Below, piece after piece: positions 40,001-63,300 of a stretch of DNA of 64,000 bases. The stretch is from Otis tarda (taxonomy: Eukaryota > Chordata > Aves > Otidiformes > Otididae): positions 3,906,001 to 3,970,000 of the forward strand of contig CM048572.1 of the NCBI GenBank assembly GCA_026413225.1. Reading direction: 5' to 3'. Below the pieces are notes generated by a model, which saw only the letters and a list, made by a program, of their open reading frames with translations, was not told the DNA's origin and did no database searches. The position numbers were made by a program, and so were the translations under genes. Position 1 is the stretch's first letter. Each line of letters opens with the position of its first letter.

Positions 40001-42363
40001 ACTTTTAAAAGCTTCTATTAAAGTAATGTGGATTTATCCCTATAAGAGCTGGGAGATTTATCAAGGAGCCCGGTTTTGGCCTCCATTTCTAATCAGAGTG
40101 TGCAGCTACACAACAGGGCAGTCAGCTCCCCGGCCTTCTAGGAAGTCAGGCATCGGGTTAGCTGCCCAGATCTGAGCATCCCTAGAGAGCAGAGCTCATG
40201 GATGTTTGGAAACTAGTCCTTTCCCGTCTTTTATGGGGACAGCGGCGTTACTTGCTTGCAGTGAGATGTCTAGGAGTAGCTTAGCACCAGGGACGCAAGA
40301 TCCCTGCTTCTCTTGCCCTGCAGCAGGCACATCTGTGGGTTTGATTGCAGTGTTTGCAACTGTGGCTGAATATTAAACATTGAAATGTAGTGGTTAGGTT
40401 TACTGTATCATCTTCCAGTTTATTGGTACTGAAGTTGTTATATAGTGTTGGGAGTTTTAATGCCCTGCTTTTGTTGTCTCTTATAACATAATTTCAATGT
40501 ATGACACTGAAACTTTCTTTTATCCAGCTGAGCATTTTCAACTGCTGTATTGATTCCTGCTATGAAAGCGGTGTTAGCTGGTACTGACTGGAAGCGGTGG
40601 CTTTGAAGCTTGAGAGGAGGAAAGCCCCAGGAGATCTGTGTTCCTATCTACCTGGTAGCCAGAATAAGAGCTATTAGAGTAGTTTGGGTATCTCCTCCTT
40701 ATTTCCATTGCCCACTATTTTTTTTTCCTTCCCTCCAGTACTTCTTTTTGGAAAAGTACTCCTCCTTCCCCTTGGTTGGAATCACTCTGCTGGGTGTTAC
40801 AAAACTGTCAGTCGTAGCACGTTGCTCAGCGCCGAAACAGAGGTGTGATTGCAGCTGAAGTGCTTTTGCAGGACAAAAGGGCAGATGATACTCACTGAGT
40901 TTATTTTGAGTTAGTGCCTGACAGCAATCTTGGGAAAATCACAGAAAGTTATCATCTTTTGAGTGAAGTTGAATTACTTTTACTCTTTTGAGAATTGTTT
41001 GTAGTAATGCAGATGGTTTGGCCAAGCTTTGGGGTGGGTGATTGCATGCTTGGTATTGAGAAATCCCACAGGAATTTCATTCCGATGTATGATCACTGGG
41101 TCTTTGCCCCAGTGAAAAGGCAAATAGTTCTGAAAGGGTTTTTGTGCCTGTGGTAGCGGGTGAGGAAGCACTTGATGTGCGTTGCAGCACTTCTCTGGTT
41201 AATGCAGAGAAGCTGATCTGTGAAAACGTCTTTAGGGCAATCAGGAAAATTCTGCTCCTAGGTAAAAGCAAAACACGAGGAGAAGAGCATAGCCTGAAAA
41301 AGAAAGGTATGGTAGAAAAGAAGAAAAAAGAAAATGAGACTGTACCAGTCTGTTATTAGCTAGGGGCGAACTGTGAATCCTGCACTATCTGTCTATGTGA
41401 CAGATAAAAATACTGGGATCCAAATATCAGAAAGCAGGACCCAGAGTAATCATTTGATAAGGAAACACTTTCTTAGGCTTATTATCTTGGGTCCAGAGTT
41501 ATCTTTGAAATCAGCTGTGCTCTTGGCCACTTGACCACTTCCTTTGAAAGTGGCCACTTGACGACCGCCAAATACCTGAGACTCAGAGAAAAGAGAGAGG
41601 CTGAAGGATGACGGTCACCAGGTCAAGCGGGGAAAGCACAGAGGTGCACGGGCTGTGTCAGTCAGTGTGAGCTGGAGCATGAAGGAAAAACATGCCAAGA
41701 AAGCAGTCACTCATCCTCAGGTTCACCAGAGCAGGTTTATTAGACAGAGAAAACAGTGGCAGCAGTACTAGCTCAGGTATTTCTTTCATAGAAAAGGAGA
41801 CAATATTCAAGCAGGAAATTAATGGGGTTTTAACTTGAACACAAATGGGACGTCTGTTACCTTTCGGTTGAATGCCCACAAACATACCATTGTGCTTCCA
41901 GAGACACTTCCATTTATTCAAAAAGAGTAAATTTTAAAAGTAAGATTGCAGGTCATTAAAAGATTGAGTTATCCCCGTGAAAGTAAGAAGCGTATCAATG
42001 GACAAGTAGGAAAGTGAAAAGGTGAAAGAATACAGGCAAAGTGTACCTGTTATTAGGTTCTCTATGTATCAAACCTCTTGCTCATGATAGAGTGCCTGTG
42101 CTGGTGGAGCACGTATTAGAATGGTCAAGGGAGAAACTGGGAATGTCCTCAAAGGTGAATAAGTTCTCTAATGATTAGGGAAGGGGTTCAGTTATCTGGC
42201 AATTCATGTTCCTGGGAGCTTCTCCTTCTCCAAACACAGACAAGTATGTTGGCTTATTGCTTGTGAGTGGGATCACCAAGAGAATGAGAGTCACTCCTTG
42301 GACACTGTAGGGCTGGGGGGTGGGAAGAGGGAAACCTTGGCCAATGTGGGCTGAAAGGAGATT

Positions 42364-42403
42364 AGTATATATTTGTATGTGTATATTTATGTATATACAT
42401 GAA
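42364..42403 (+). repeat. Degenerate TATATTTGTATG microsatellite
   Basis: Imperfect TA/TG alternation (TATATATTTGTATGTGTATA and so on). Low-complexity intronic sequence. Confidence 0.65.
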
Positions 42404-44161
42404 GGAAACCATTTCTGTAACCAGAAAATACAAATGTTCATGGTTGGATAAAAAGGAAACTAGGCATTTTTGGATTAGAAGACGTGGCAAATGCCTATAA
42501 AAATGTCGGCTACAGTTTTGCACATTGCTGACAAACAAAATGACAAACTTTTGAGCAGTGTAAATTATTATTGCCAGAGAAGAAGGGTCAGAATACGAAT
42601 CTGCAGATAGTCTGTTAGTAACCAGTGTCCAAAATGGCAGGGTAAAGGTTTCTAGTGCTGAGCTTGAGGGAAGGGTTGAGGTTAAACGGGCTTTTGCTTA
42701 CAGCTCCTGCTACATCCTCAATGATCATACTTCAAGCGTTGCTGAGAAACCTGTTTATCTTTTTAAAACTCGTAAAATAAAAAGCAGAGAAGGTCTAAAA
42801 TATTTTATTAAAACTTGTGATGAACTGTAGAATTGAGGAAGGTTTTCTAATGCTAATGGGACATCATCAAGGGCTGCAGTCCTATAGGTCTGGTGGGTGC
42901 TCCTGCTGCGTTGGCAGACATTAGTAGCAGCCTGCGTAAGGACAACTTCAGTACTAAGCCATTCAGAAATTGGTCGTACTTGTAAAGATTAGTTGGTTTT
43001 GTGTCTAGCAGTGGGAGCCAAATGATTTCCAAGCGATTCAGTGACGGCCTCATTGTTACCAGGGAGCGTGCCAGGTGCCCGCAGACTTGAGGCAACGGTT
43101 AATTTCAAAAGCGTGAGCTGGGTTTTGTTTCACTCCTGCTCGTTGAAGGTGCCAGAACTTTGCTTCCCACAGACTCACTGATGAGCTATTGCTATACTAG
43201 AAAATTTTCAGACCAATCTTTCTGCAACAATGAGCCCGTGAAAGCGGGGAGAATGATACGCTGCTGGCTGTTTCCAATCTTTTAATCGATCTCCCCTGTC
43301 TATCCAAAGGACCGGGCTCACGCAGACAAGTGAGGGCAGCGCCTGTGAACATCCTGACAAAAAGTGAAACGGCGGCAGCCGCATCTTTCGTTGTCAAATT
43401 GGGTGAGCAGTGTTAAGCAGGCAGTAAACCTGCCTCAGCTGTAGCAGCAGTGAACTTGAGCTTTGTTAACTTCCTGAGAAACCAAAAAAGCAGAGTGCGT
43501 TTGAGCAGTTTGCAGCCTCCTTGAGCCTGAAATAGTAAGCTAGAAATAACGAGATTGCTGTTACATATCATAGAGGTGAAAAGCTTAGTGGGAATAAAAA
43601 AAAAAAGGATTAACGTTTCATAAAGATGGAAAGAATATGAAGAGTTGCTGTTGTTTCCCAAAACAAAAGTTAATTGGGAGAGCTCTAGAGCCACCTGCTC
43701 AGTGAGCCTTTTAGTGATGGAAAGAAGGAGGAGACTTATCATCAGGAATTAATGTTAGAGAACTCTACATCCCAGGATATATCCCCAAAAGAGATGTGAG
43801 GAAGGGCTGAAAAAAGTTACATTCTTAGAAGATGTGAGAACCTTTTTGATCTAAACTGACTCTTTCACCCTGAAACTGTTTCAAAAGGGATCTGACATCA
43901 TTGCCACCTCCTGATGCTCTCCTTTACCGCAATCGCTATTTGGCTCAAGCAAGCAGTTCATGTTTCGATTTGGTGTCTGAAGAAGAAAGCATCTGCTTTC
44001 TAATATTCAGCACATTAAAAATTGATTATAGACTGGATGTGTTATTAGTTACTCCTTTTTGTAAAGAGTAATATGTTTGAAATATATTCTGGCTTTCACC
44101 AAGGTGTGTCTCGATTAACTCAACTAAATCAACAGACCAACTGATCAGCATCTGCTCTTGA

Positions 44162-53229
<9,068 letters not shown>

Positions 53230-53266
53230 GAAACAAAAATCAACTGTGTCCGGCTGGCAACAAAAG
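53230..53266 (+). CDS. PTPRT: PTPRT exon D: 37-nt membrane-proximal microexon
   Basis: This 37-nt exon encodes ETKINCVRLATK plus one base. It sits between a strong polypyrimidine tract ending ttttatttttcag and a consensus donor AAAG|gtatgt. Phase 0 entry matches exon C and phase 1 exit sets up the next exon. Joined to exon C it reads ...SKANG-ETKINCVRLATK, the last strand of FN3 repeat 4, which is strongly conserved in R2B phosphatases. It is too short to be found as an open frame and was located from the family sequence. If the donor is ignored, translation stops after nine more codons. The next PTPRT exons (a variable linker and the transmembrane helix) were sought in the remaining 10.7 kb and not recognised. 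Skipping this exon would shift the frame, since 37 is not a multiple of three. Confidence 0.93.
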
Positions 53267-55489
53267 GTATGTGGGTCTCTTTTTCATGCAACGCATAATG
53301 CCAGTAATGTACAAGCTGCAGTGGTGACACAACTTCATTACAGTTACTATTCAAAGAACAATTTTTTTTTTTCTTTCTCCCCACCCCCCAAGGAATATTA
53401 CAAAGGCGGAAAATTAATTTCCAGAACCACTGCACTCTATGTGTGGACTCTGTTATTTTTTAAAGACAGGGTATCTTTCCCTATCTCTGTGGTTCTTCCT
53501 TTCCCTTATCCTATCAACAGCTTTCCTGTCCTGAGGACTGTTCTTGCTATTGGCGGAACATCACTGAAGAAGCGACATTAACTTCCTATTAAATTTGCTC
53601 TCTCCACAAGTGTATAAGGTAGATAAGTAAGAGATCTCACGTAAGCCTAACCTTGAACGCAGAGGGACACAATTCTTTTATCACATCATTTTCATGGTAT
53701 CATTTGACAAACTAGTAGAGCACATTCCTTATTTTCATTGCAGTTAGTTCAGATTAGACCATACTAGTAGGTCAAATAGAACAGACTTGAGCAATCCTGA
53801 GACAAATATTGTTAAGATGGAACGCTCCAATCCCTAGGTTGCTTCACGAGGTGTAGCTCTTGAGGGACCAGTTGTGACAATGTCTGAGTTCCTTCTTGGA
53901 GTTTACAGTTACTGTAACACCTCTTCAAAGGACTTCAAAATCACCCCAGGGGCTACTTTGCCAGCAAAGTTATCAGAAACCAATTTACTTGTAACACAGA
54001 GGAGCAGCTGTAAGAAGACTTTCTCAACACGTGTCACAGTCTGAAAATGAGCTGTAAGGAGATGATAGGGTACTTGCCATGGGTCGTGCTACAGGTAGCT
54101 CTCCATTTCCAAAACTCAGGATTGCCATTCTGTGCTCTCATTGCTTTGCTGTAATGTGCAATAACTGCATTACTGCCCGTGGAGTCTTTCAAGAGTTAAA
54201 CAAAATAGGTGGGAACCCATTACTTTTTTTTTTTTTTCCTTTGATACACCATCTTATTTTTTCAATTTTTTTTTCAGTCCTTTCTGTCTTTTGACAGTAA
54301 CACAAGTTATAACTTCTAGGTACTTTCTCCTGATGACTTCTGCATCTGTACTTACAGAGGAGCTGGGACGGCTCAAAGAAGCCCCAGCCCCCTAGCAGAA
54401 TAGGACTTTTTCCATCTTCATATGGAGAAGTCCCCTAGTCTTACAGAAAGCCATGCGCTGGGATGGTGGGTGCTGCATGAAGTTCCCACCTGTAGAGCTG
54501 TTTTCTCTGCTGGGACCTGATACGCAAACTGGTGGGGCTGTAAAAGCGGTTGTGTCACCACTGAAAGCCAAGGAGGATGAGCCATTTCTCCCCTTTCTCC
54601 TTTTCATCTCTGGGTCTAGTACTCCCCATATCCTCTTGTTGCTTTCCTTTAAAAAAGTTCCTCGTAAAATCTTTATTTGATTCATTTCTCTGGGTTACAA
54701 ACATTCTATGTGTCTCAGTCTCCCCTTCTTCCTCCTCAGTTTTTCCAGCTGATAGTGACGTGACCATTTCAAATACCTTATTTTGACTTTCTGGTGGGAG
54801 AAAGAGAGAGAGCAGAACTGGGTAAGACAAGCCTGGGTGAAATGAATCTCGCCAGGGTTTTCCCAGAGCATCCCTAGTTCATGAGATTAGAGAAACTGGA
54901 TTAATTCATTTTTGGAAACCTGTAGCTTCTTCTGTTTCAGTCATTCCTTTTTCTGGAGTTGGTGGAAAAACGTTGTCATGCTAGCAGGAGAGATACTTGT
55001 TCTGTGATTGTTCAAAGGAAAGTAAAAACCTACGTAGCTTGAAAAGCCCCATTCTTTCATGACCTTTTGAATTGCACTGTCTAATTTGAGTAATTCAGAA
55101 AAGTGTCGCATATAGTATTTGACCTTGAGTTGACTTCTGCAAACTGATTTAATTTTCATTAACCTGTTAGGTCACTAGGAAGAGGCAATAAGCTACCCTC
55201 ACTCTGCTGTTTCTGAATGTCGTCCCTTTTTAAAAAAAAAAAAAATCTCTTATATTAATTTTGTAAGAGATACAAAAGAGATGACTAGAGCTTGAGGATG
55301 TCTAGAGCCACTGCTTATTGGTGATCTTATTCTTTAGGATTTTTCTTGATTGATATGAATGGAAAAGAACAAGAAATGATGGTAGTTCTAGTGTTGATTC
55401 TAACTGTCTCAATGGATTTCACTTTTGATTTATAGGCAGATATCTTATTTCTGTGTGTGGAGTGTGGAAATCCCTGTGGAAATTTTTTC

Positions 55490-55513
55490 TTTTTTTTTTT
55501 TTTTTTTTTTTTT
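55490..55513 (+). repeat. Pure T24 run
   Basis: The longest uninterrupted homopolymer in the window, preceded by T6C. It is likely to be length-variable and error-prone in assemblies. Confidence 0.9.
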
Positions 55514-57419
55514 CTTGTCCTCACTCTTTCAATTGGAATGTGGTATTTCTCAGCGCCTGACCATTAGCAAAGACACTGGACGGTGCACTGCTGCGGTGAA
55601 TTTTATGCAGGTTTAGCTCTTCAAAGGTACAGTATTGCCTGCAGCTCACAAGCAAGGTAGCATCACAAGCGAATTTTAGTCTTGATAACGTAACAGCATC
55701 TTCCATTACTGCCACCTGTGAAGTGTGAGCAGCTGAGCAGTAGCTGAACAATATGGTTCTGTGGTTTGGAGCTTTCCCACAGTTTCAGATTTCCATGTGT
55801 CATGAAGCTGAATTCCCACCATACATTAACTCCATAATGGATAGAAGGACTCAGCCACTCCACATCCCAGCCCTGAGAGAGGTGTCGTGTCTGCCCTCTC
55901 TGCTGTGTGGCAATGGACAGAGACACTCACAAAACGACAATTACCTTATGACCTGATCAAAGGCTGATAGCTGGGATGTTTGAGGTGACCTACTGTGTCT
56001 GTGCTGTCTTCTGTCTACTCGTTATATTGATTATCTTTAATGGCATTGTCTTGTATTTGCCTTTATTTGCATCGTTGTCTTTCTGAGGATAGACTGAGCG
56101 AACCTGTAATCTGCTTTGAACAAAATAATCAGAGCTGCCAGCAAAGATACCGCTGTGGTGTCTTTGGTAAAAGTTAAAAAAAAAAAAAAACAAACAAAAA
56201 AACAAATTGTGGAGTGGGGTCTGGTCTCAGCATTGACAGCTTAAAAGCTCTTCTTTGAGTCGGTACCAGAGAAAAAGCATATTTTGTTTTGATGCAAGAA
56301 AATAAATACATACTACTGGTGCCAGGCTGAACATTCATTTTGGGATATAGACCTAATTTTTACATTCCTAGACATTGGAATGTGCAGTAGCTCCGTTAAT
56401 GTTAGTAAAATGAGTTCTGATTTACACCAGTGAAGGGAAGATTAGAATCAAGACATATTTAAGCAAGGCGAGTGTTCTCTTGAAGTACTGGATTAACAAG
56501 GGCACTAAACGTGAGTGTGGGAGTAATTAGGCAATAAAATGTGTTAGGCAGTGTGGTACTGGGGGATTATAACACATCTTGGGTGTTGCTGCAAGGCACC
56601 TGTTCAGAAGCTGAGTAGCTTTAATTACTTGAGAGATGAGTGAATTCCACTGTCGGTACTTCAGCAGGCTTGGGAGGCAATTTGCTTTGTGTGTCCCATT
56701 GCCTGAAAACCTGTAAAATGAAAGCAGACAACTCTTTAAAAAGTGTTTTAGTCCATTAAAGAGAGTTTTGGTGGCTTCTCAATTTTTCTCTCCTCCCCTC
56801 TTAGCAGAAAATAGACTGTTCAGATTGACCTCAGCTCAGTTCAGCTCCACACAGGAACCGCTTCTCGTTGTCCCAGTGGTGCACTCTTCTGCATGGTTTT
56901 CTGCAAGCTGCTCCTGTGTGGATGAACTTGATTATTGTGGTCGCAAGAAAGATCTCTCAAATCTTTCTGTGCTGGCTTATTAAATGTCAGAGGGAAGGGG
57001 CTCAGCATTTCAGAGTGCTAGGTCATGACACCAGTAGTGCATCCTCCAAAATAGAGCTAGTAGATACCCACCTGGGCAAGCACATCTGTTGAGCTCATGT
57101 CCTTCTGTCCAGCATCTCAGAGTAAGAGTTAGCAGATGCCAGGGCAGGGACTCATCATCAGCCTTTGCTGTGGTGACGTTGGGGAATCCATCAGAAAGCT
57201 CTGTGTTTGTCCAGTCTGTGTAGCCATTTCACGTTTTGCCAGCATGCTTGAAATCCACAAGCATCATTGACCTCTTGTATTTACGTATTTATTTATTGTC
57301 AAGTTCATTGGTCTCAGATTTCTTACCATTTCTTTCTCTCCTTGCATGGGCTACTCGTCTTTTTTAAATCACTGGAGTAATGTTGTCTCTCACAGCATTA
57401 GTCACTTGGATGCATATCA

Positions 57420-57790
57420 TTAGCATAAAACACTTTTTAAAAATAAGTTTCTAATTAAACCCTGATTTACCAGCTCTCTGCCATAAAATTTTCATTCAGC
57501 CAGTTTATTTATTAGTTTTGCCGTTTGGTTTCCTTGATAACGTTTGTTTTAATATGTACCATTATTTCGGAATTAACTGACTTGTTCTCCCTGTCTTAAA
57601 GCAACATATTTATATTGGCACCTTATTAGAGAAAATTGCAACCTCTTACCGAGAGTGAGCGATTACCTCTTGTATTCTTAAAGTGCATTAAATTAATTTC
57701 ACAGCGTAATTGAAACCAAGGCAGAGGGCTCATTAATGGTTCCTTATCTCCTGATATTTGTTTCTTCTTTCTTTAAAATGTGAGTTCTTG
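57420..57790. promoter_or_regulatory. Candidate conserved non-coding element
   Basis: An AT-rich, repeat-free block with TTTCTAATTAAACCCTG, GCATTAAATTAATTTCAC and AGCGTAATTGAAACC motifs. Composition and motif density suggest a conserved enhancer-like element, but no comparison was possible. Confidence 0.28.
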
Positions 57791-60301
57791 CAAATGAAAG
57801 AATGGAACTTTAGTAATCATTATGAGATATATTTTTATTTTTTTCCTTTTTTTTTTTTCTTGTGCATGCTGCCTGGGAACCATTTTGCTTGTTCTTAGCA
57901 GTAATAGGTAGACAAGAGGTGACCACGCGAAACCCACCCAGCCTCTTGAGCACAGGTGATTATCAGTTCAGGAAAAGGAAAACTGTTCAAACTTCCAGAA
58001 GCCTGAGCAGCTTCATGACTTCTTGTTTCATATTTGATTTGCATGGGAAAATATTTTTACAATTATTGTAACGACAGTATAAAGGAGGCAGTCCTTACCA
58101 CGCCACTCTTGTGTGCTGAAGTGGGTATACGCCTGTGCAGAGGATCATCTGGAGATCCAAACACCACTTAAATCTTCATAGGAGCACTTGAACATGGCTG
58201 AAGAGCCCCATGGATCCCTTGCTGGCCCTCTGCAGAGGCTGGATATCCCTGAGAATGCATGGAGATGACCTTGCAGTTTTGAATTAGAGTAGCTATGGCA
58301 TTTTCTGGGGCTGATTATTGCAGTTACTATTAGACAGCTGAGTCCTGCTGTTGAAGAAATGATGAAAGGAAAATGAGAACTAGATTCTGTCAGTCATCTG
58401 TATAGAAACTTCTGCTGGAATCAGAGGCGTTGCAGAAACGAGCCTTGGTAACACTGTGTAAAGTCATTCTCAGGTCACTACTGGAGGGGGTTCAGAACTT
58501 TTCAAGGGTTTTGCAGTTTCCATCAGTATGAACTTGAATGTCTATGTGTCATAAACTTGCCTGGTTGTATATAACACTGGGACCAGTACCATCATTTCAC
58601 TCTAGAAAACTCCCATCAGCTTGTGGAAATAGCTGCTTCTGCTTTAGCCTGATGTGCATAGAACAACTTGTTGGGATGTGGCAGAGTGACATGTGATTAA
58701 TAAGAAAGGGAGGGGAAGGAGGGTTGGTTTTTCAGTTTCGGGATGGATTACATTTTTGGAGGACTGTTCCTCTCCCAGTGCTGTATGGTTATATTCCTAC
58801 CTAGCTATGACTTCATCACCCAAGAATTATTTTAACTACATATTGGGGCAGCTGTAATGATACAGGAACAAAAAGGTACCGGGATTACCGTGAAGTTCAA
58901 ATGCATTTAAGATTGAGAGAAATGGTCCTGCTGTTCTGTAGTGCATCAGCACTGAAAAAGGGAACTTCCTGGGAGATGAGTACTTACCCATCTTGAGACC
59001 TTAGAAATGAAACCTGAGTCTGAAAGCGGACCAGTGAAATCATGGGGAGAATGACTGCAAAAAAAAACAATTGAAAATGAGGAGGAAAAAAATTCCTACT
59101 GTTCACAGGCAGTTTTGCTGCATATGAAAACTGTTCATTGAATAGCTCTTGCTCCCTCAAATTCATTTAAGAGGGCTCTGTTATTTTCTGAAATATATTC
59201 TGGTTTTGTAGACAGATAATGTATTTTTTAAACAGATCTAATCCCACTTCAAATCTGTTTGTTATTGCATTTTGTCTTCTGATGCACTGTAATATTATTC
59301 CTTTGACAGGTTTATTCTGTTTTGTTTCAGATGGTTTTATCACACTTTTTAAGTTGAATGCATGATTTTTTTTCTTTTGCCCTGATTATTGCAGTTACTT
59401 CGCCTTCTAAAAGTTACTTTTTTAGCACAAGTTTGTGTATCACCATAATTAATTGTTAATAACAGACACACTTATGTTGCTTTCACTGAAAAATATTCCC
59501 TACTGAGAAGACAACTCAAGCTTCCTGGCATGTGGATGCCCACTTAAACCAGTGAGCATCTTTATTTTTACCAAATAAGACTTACTTATAGAGATTTAAA
59601 ATGTTATGTTTAGGGGCTTCCTTAACCCAGGGAGCTAATGAACCAACTTTGAATTAGTGAAGAACCTGGTGCAAAACTGGATGAGGCCACAAGTAAACTG
59701 AAGTTGATGACCTCAGCCCAGTTTCTAGAGGATGTTGTCTACTCTAGAGCTCTGCTGCACTGACAGACCCTAATCTTGGGCTCCCCAATTAAAATAAGCA
59801 ATGAGAGGGGAGAGGCTGGGACAGGTACAGTGTTTAAGGTAAAATTTGAGATAGATTAGCAGCAGTAGACTGAAAATATCACCTCTGTAATTCAGAGCCT
59901 CCCCTGCTGGGATACACTGGGTTGCTTCAGGAAATAAAGGTCTTTACAGAAAGCAGAACAAAATTGATTATTGCTGTGTGAGCCAAGTCCTCCTGGAGTC
60001 CAAGCAGGCATGGATTTACCTGGAGTGCTATGGAGGCTGTCGTCCCCTTAGAGCACCCACCTGGTGTGAAAGGATGCTGGTGGCTGCGTGCTGTGGATGT
60101 GGCTGGTGGGTTGTGCAGTCAGCTTTGTTTGCAGATGAACCGGTAGCCAGGCAAAGGAGAGGAAAGAAAAAAAAAAAGGCAGTAGTTGGACATTAGAGCC
60201 AGAAGTGATGATCAAATCAGAAAGGATTTGTTTTGGTTTATTTAGTTTTAATTCAAGGAGCAACGCACGATGACTCGTTTGTGAAATTCGGAGTTGTGGG
60301 G

Positions 60302-60315
60302 TTTTTTTTTTTTTT
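60302..60315 (+). repeat. T14 run leading into a CT-rich stretch
   Basis: T14 followed by CCTCTCTCTCCTCTTCTTG. It resembles a polypyrimidine tract, but the expected AG plus PTPRT coding sequence does not follow. Confidence 0.75.
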
Positions 60316-63300
60316 CCTCTCTCTCCTCTTCTTGAAAGTTTGCAGGAAGAACTGTCTGGATGTCCCCTGAAGCCTGTGCACGGGGACTGAGAAATGGGGC
60401 AGAGGAGGGGGCAGCCGCGAGTGGAGAAGCAGGAGGAGAGGGCTGTTAATGTTTTAGAGGGCAGCAGTGTTGCATGTTCCTAACCTTCATACACTTACAC
60501 CAACTTATTTGGGTAGTCAGTATTGCTACTCTTTTTCCTGATATCTGGAGATGCTTTCTAAGGTGTATCAGCTGCTGGTCAGGTACTGTGGATTGCTGAA
60601 GTTTTTCATAAACAGGTTATTGTCAGTGTCCTTAAATAGCACTTCCAAAGGCATGACGAACCCAAGGCTATTACAAATACATTATGCCTCTGTTTCCTTA
60701 AATAGATTTTTCAGTGACCCAATGTTCAGAAACAGGGTTGTTGTCAATGTGTTGGCTTCTCAGTTTCTTCCAGGAACAGGACATTTAAAGAAATATATGG
60801 TAGCATTAAGGTATGTGACAATGTCACAAGAGAGATAGGTGTCAAAGAGGCTGTTTCGTAATACCACCGTAGAGGAAAAGGAACATCTTCATTCAAGACA
60901 TGCCTGCAAGGGCTCTTTCAACTTGGCAAAGTACAGAAAGTTTCCCAGTATTTTATGCAGCACACGTAGAGTGTGTACACACAGACTCCCTTATGCTTTG
61001 GCCATATGACTCCCTTTTTGCTGTAAAATGGTGAGTATCTTCCTTTGCATGATGCTTATGCTTAGGGTGAAGTCTTACTGGGCATGGTTTTTGAAGGCCA
61101 CCCATTGTACTCAAAGCACCTTTGACCAGCTGGGCTGGAAAGGTGGCCTCATTTCAGTGTTCATTTTGTACCCACCTCTGGGCTTTGCTTACTGGTTTTG
61201 TAATTTCTGCAGCTGGTGTGGCTGTGGATTTTTAATGGTAGCCTTGATGGAGCAGAGGAACTGCTTAGAAGGGACTGGCTGGTGCAAAGGTTAATTAGTT
61301 TTTGTTGGTAGGGTGTGAGGAGTCTGTTACACATCCATAGCGTTGTCATGCACAGTAAAGTTTTTCACTGTATCAGTCAAAAGATTGATCTCCCTGTGTT
61401 TGTTGAAGACCATACAAAAATTAAGTCACGTCTGTAAATCCGAACTTGTGATAATGGAAATTTTACTTGGTTTTCATTTTCATAATTTCAAGCTAGTTTC
61501 TAAACAGCTCTGCAAAAGCAGAGGGTTAAAATGGAAACATGCCATCACCCTCTGAACCATCCCATCGCTTGGCATCACAACAGCTGCTCCGTGTCTGAGC
61601 TCTTCTTTCAAGCAAATGCAATAACCTTTTCCATTCTTGGGGGCCGTATTTCTGCTGTTAGCACAAATTAAGTGCTTCTGTTCTGAAGTGAGAGGAAGAA
61701 AAACAGGAGGAGAAAAGAAAAGCTTTTGTGGTGAATTTGCCTGGAATCTGCAGAATCAATTATTCTGTTACTGCTGTTTTTTAATGTTCATTCAATTTAG
61801 TAGTGCTAAGCTTGATTCCTCGCTGTGTATTTACCCTCATCTTCCTACAGCTTCAACCTGTGTGCTTCATAATCCCTCATAGAAATTCTGGTCTGTCTTT
61901 CTCTCCAGGACTGCTTTGTTTTGCTGCTCTCTCTGCTTAGAATTTGGTTGAAAGCTTTTGGCTCCCATCATTCTTTCCATTCCTTTTGAGCTTTTTAAAA
62001 AAAAAAAAATTAAAATGTCTCATTGTAGTCTTCAGGCTGTGCTGTTTGCAGCCTTCAATAACTGAAGGCAGAAAATTGGTGTGGTGACGTTATGTGTAGT
62101 GATACTCTTGGTGCTATTAATTTTTTTAATGAATTACAACAAAGAAATAGCCAAAGTGGACTCTGTCTTTTGGATTTGATGGGCTGTTTAACTTCGTTGG
62201 GTTATGATATGCAGAAGCACTGGCGCCGTGCATAGCTTATTTTAATCCCAGTGCACGCAGCCAGGTGACGCAGAGGGCTGTTGCTGGGTAGTGCTGGCTA
62301 TACAGGTATTCTCAATCAAGATGTAAAACGGTGTCCTTCCACCTTTGTTTCAGTGTTCTCGTTCTTAGAGGTACCTGTCTACCCTTGTGTTTGCGTATCA
62401 GAGGCTGTTTCAGAGGCATAGATATAATCATGATCTGAAAACATTTCTATATGCAGAGATGCTTTAATCATTTGTAGGCCACTTGCATAGAAAGCATCAT
62501 TAAAAAAAAAAAAGGAAAATAAAAGGAAATCCTATTTATAAATTATTTGAGAATAACTGTCTTTCGAAAATAAGCCTCTAGGTCTGTTAGGAAATTTTAC
62601 ATTCAGCATGCTGCCTGGCCATTATGTGCTACAAAGAAATTACTGAGTAACTCATTTAAACTCATAATGACTTTGAATCCGTCATTTTTCATAAATTTTT
62701 CTGGGTTAAATAATGCTTTGAAGTAATTTTTCTGATTGGTTTTTGTTTCAAGAGTAACTTTCTATCTGAAGAATTTTTATTCTGAGGTGTTACGAATTTG
62801 AAACCAAACCTAGTCTTTGCCAGACTGACTTGTCCCCTTTCTGGGTCTTTCCTGTCATCTGGCTGTGGCTGAGCCCCTGTTACTTGTGTTGCTTCTCTCA
62901 TTTTGTTCCTCCGTCATTTATACTTGCACTGCTTTTTTTCTTGCCCCGGGGTGTTTGACCCATCTGTTCTTATGGCTGTTTTGTTCCCTTTCTCTTCTCT
63001 TGTTGTGCTATAGGATGCTTCTCCCTCTGATGCAGTGACATGGCTACTGATGGTGGTGGTACCACTTCCATCATAGGACTTTCTTTCTTACTATGGGGTT
63101 GGAAATCTCACATAAATATCTGTCTTTTCCTCCTGCCTGTGGCTTTTTAAAATTCTTTTTCCTGTCAGTTTCATTTTTTTAAATGCAATATTGTAATTGC
63201 CACTTTAAATAAAGAATGTTTCAAATTACAGTTTGCGAAATAGGTTTTAGAAAAGAAACTTGCGTTTTCAGTCCTGCTTAGCTACACGCACTCAATAATC

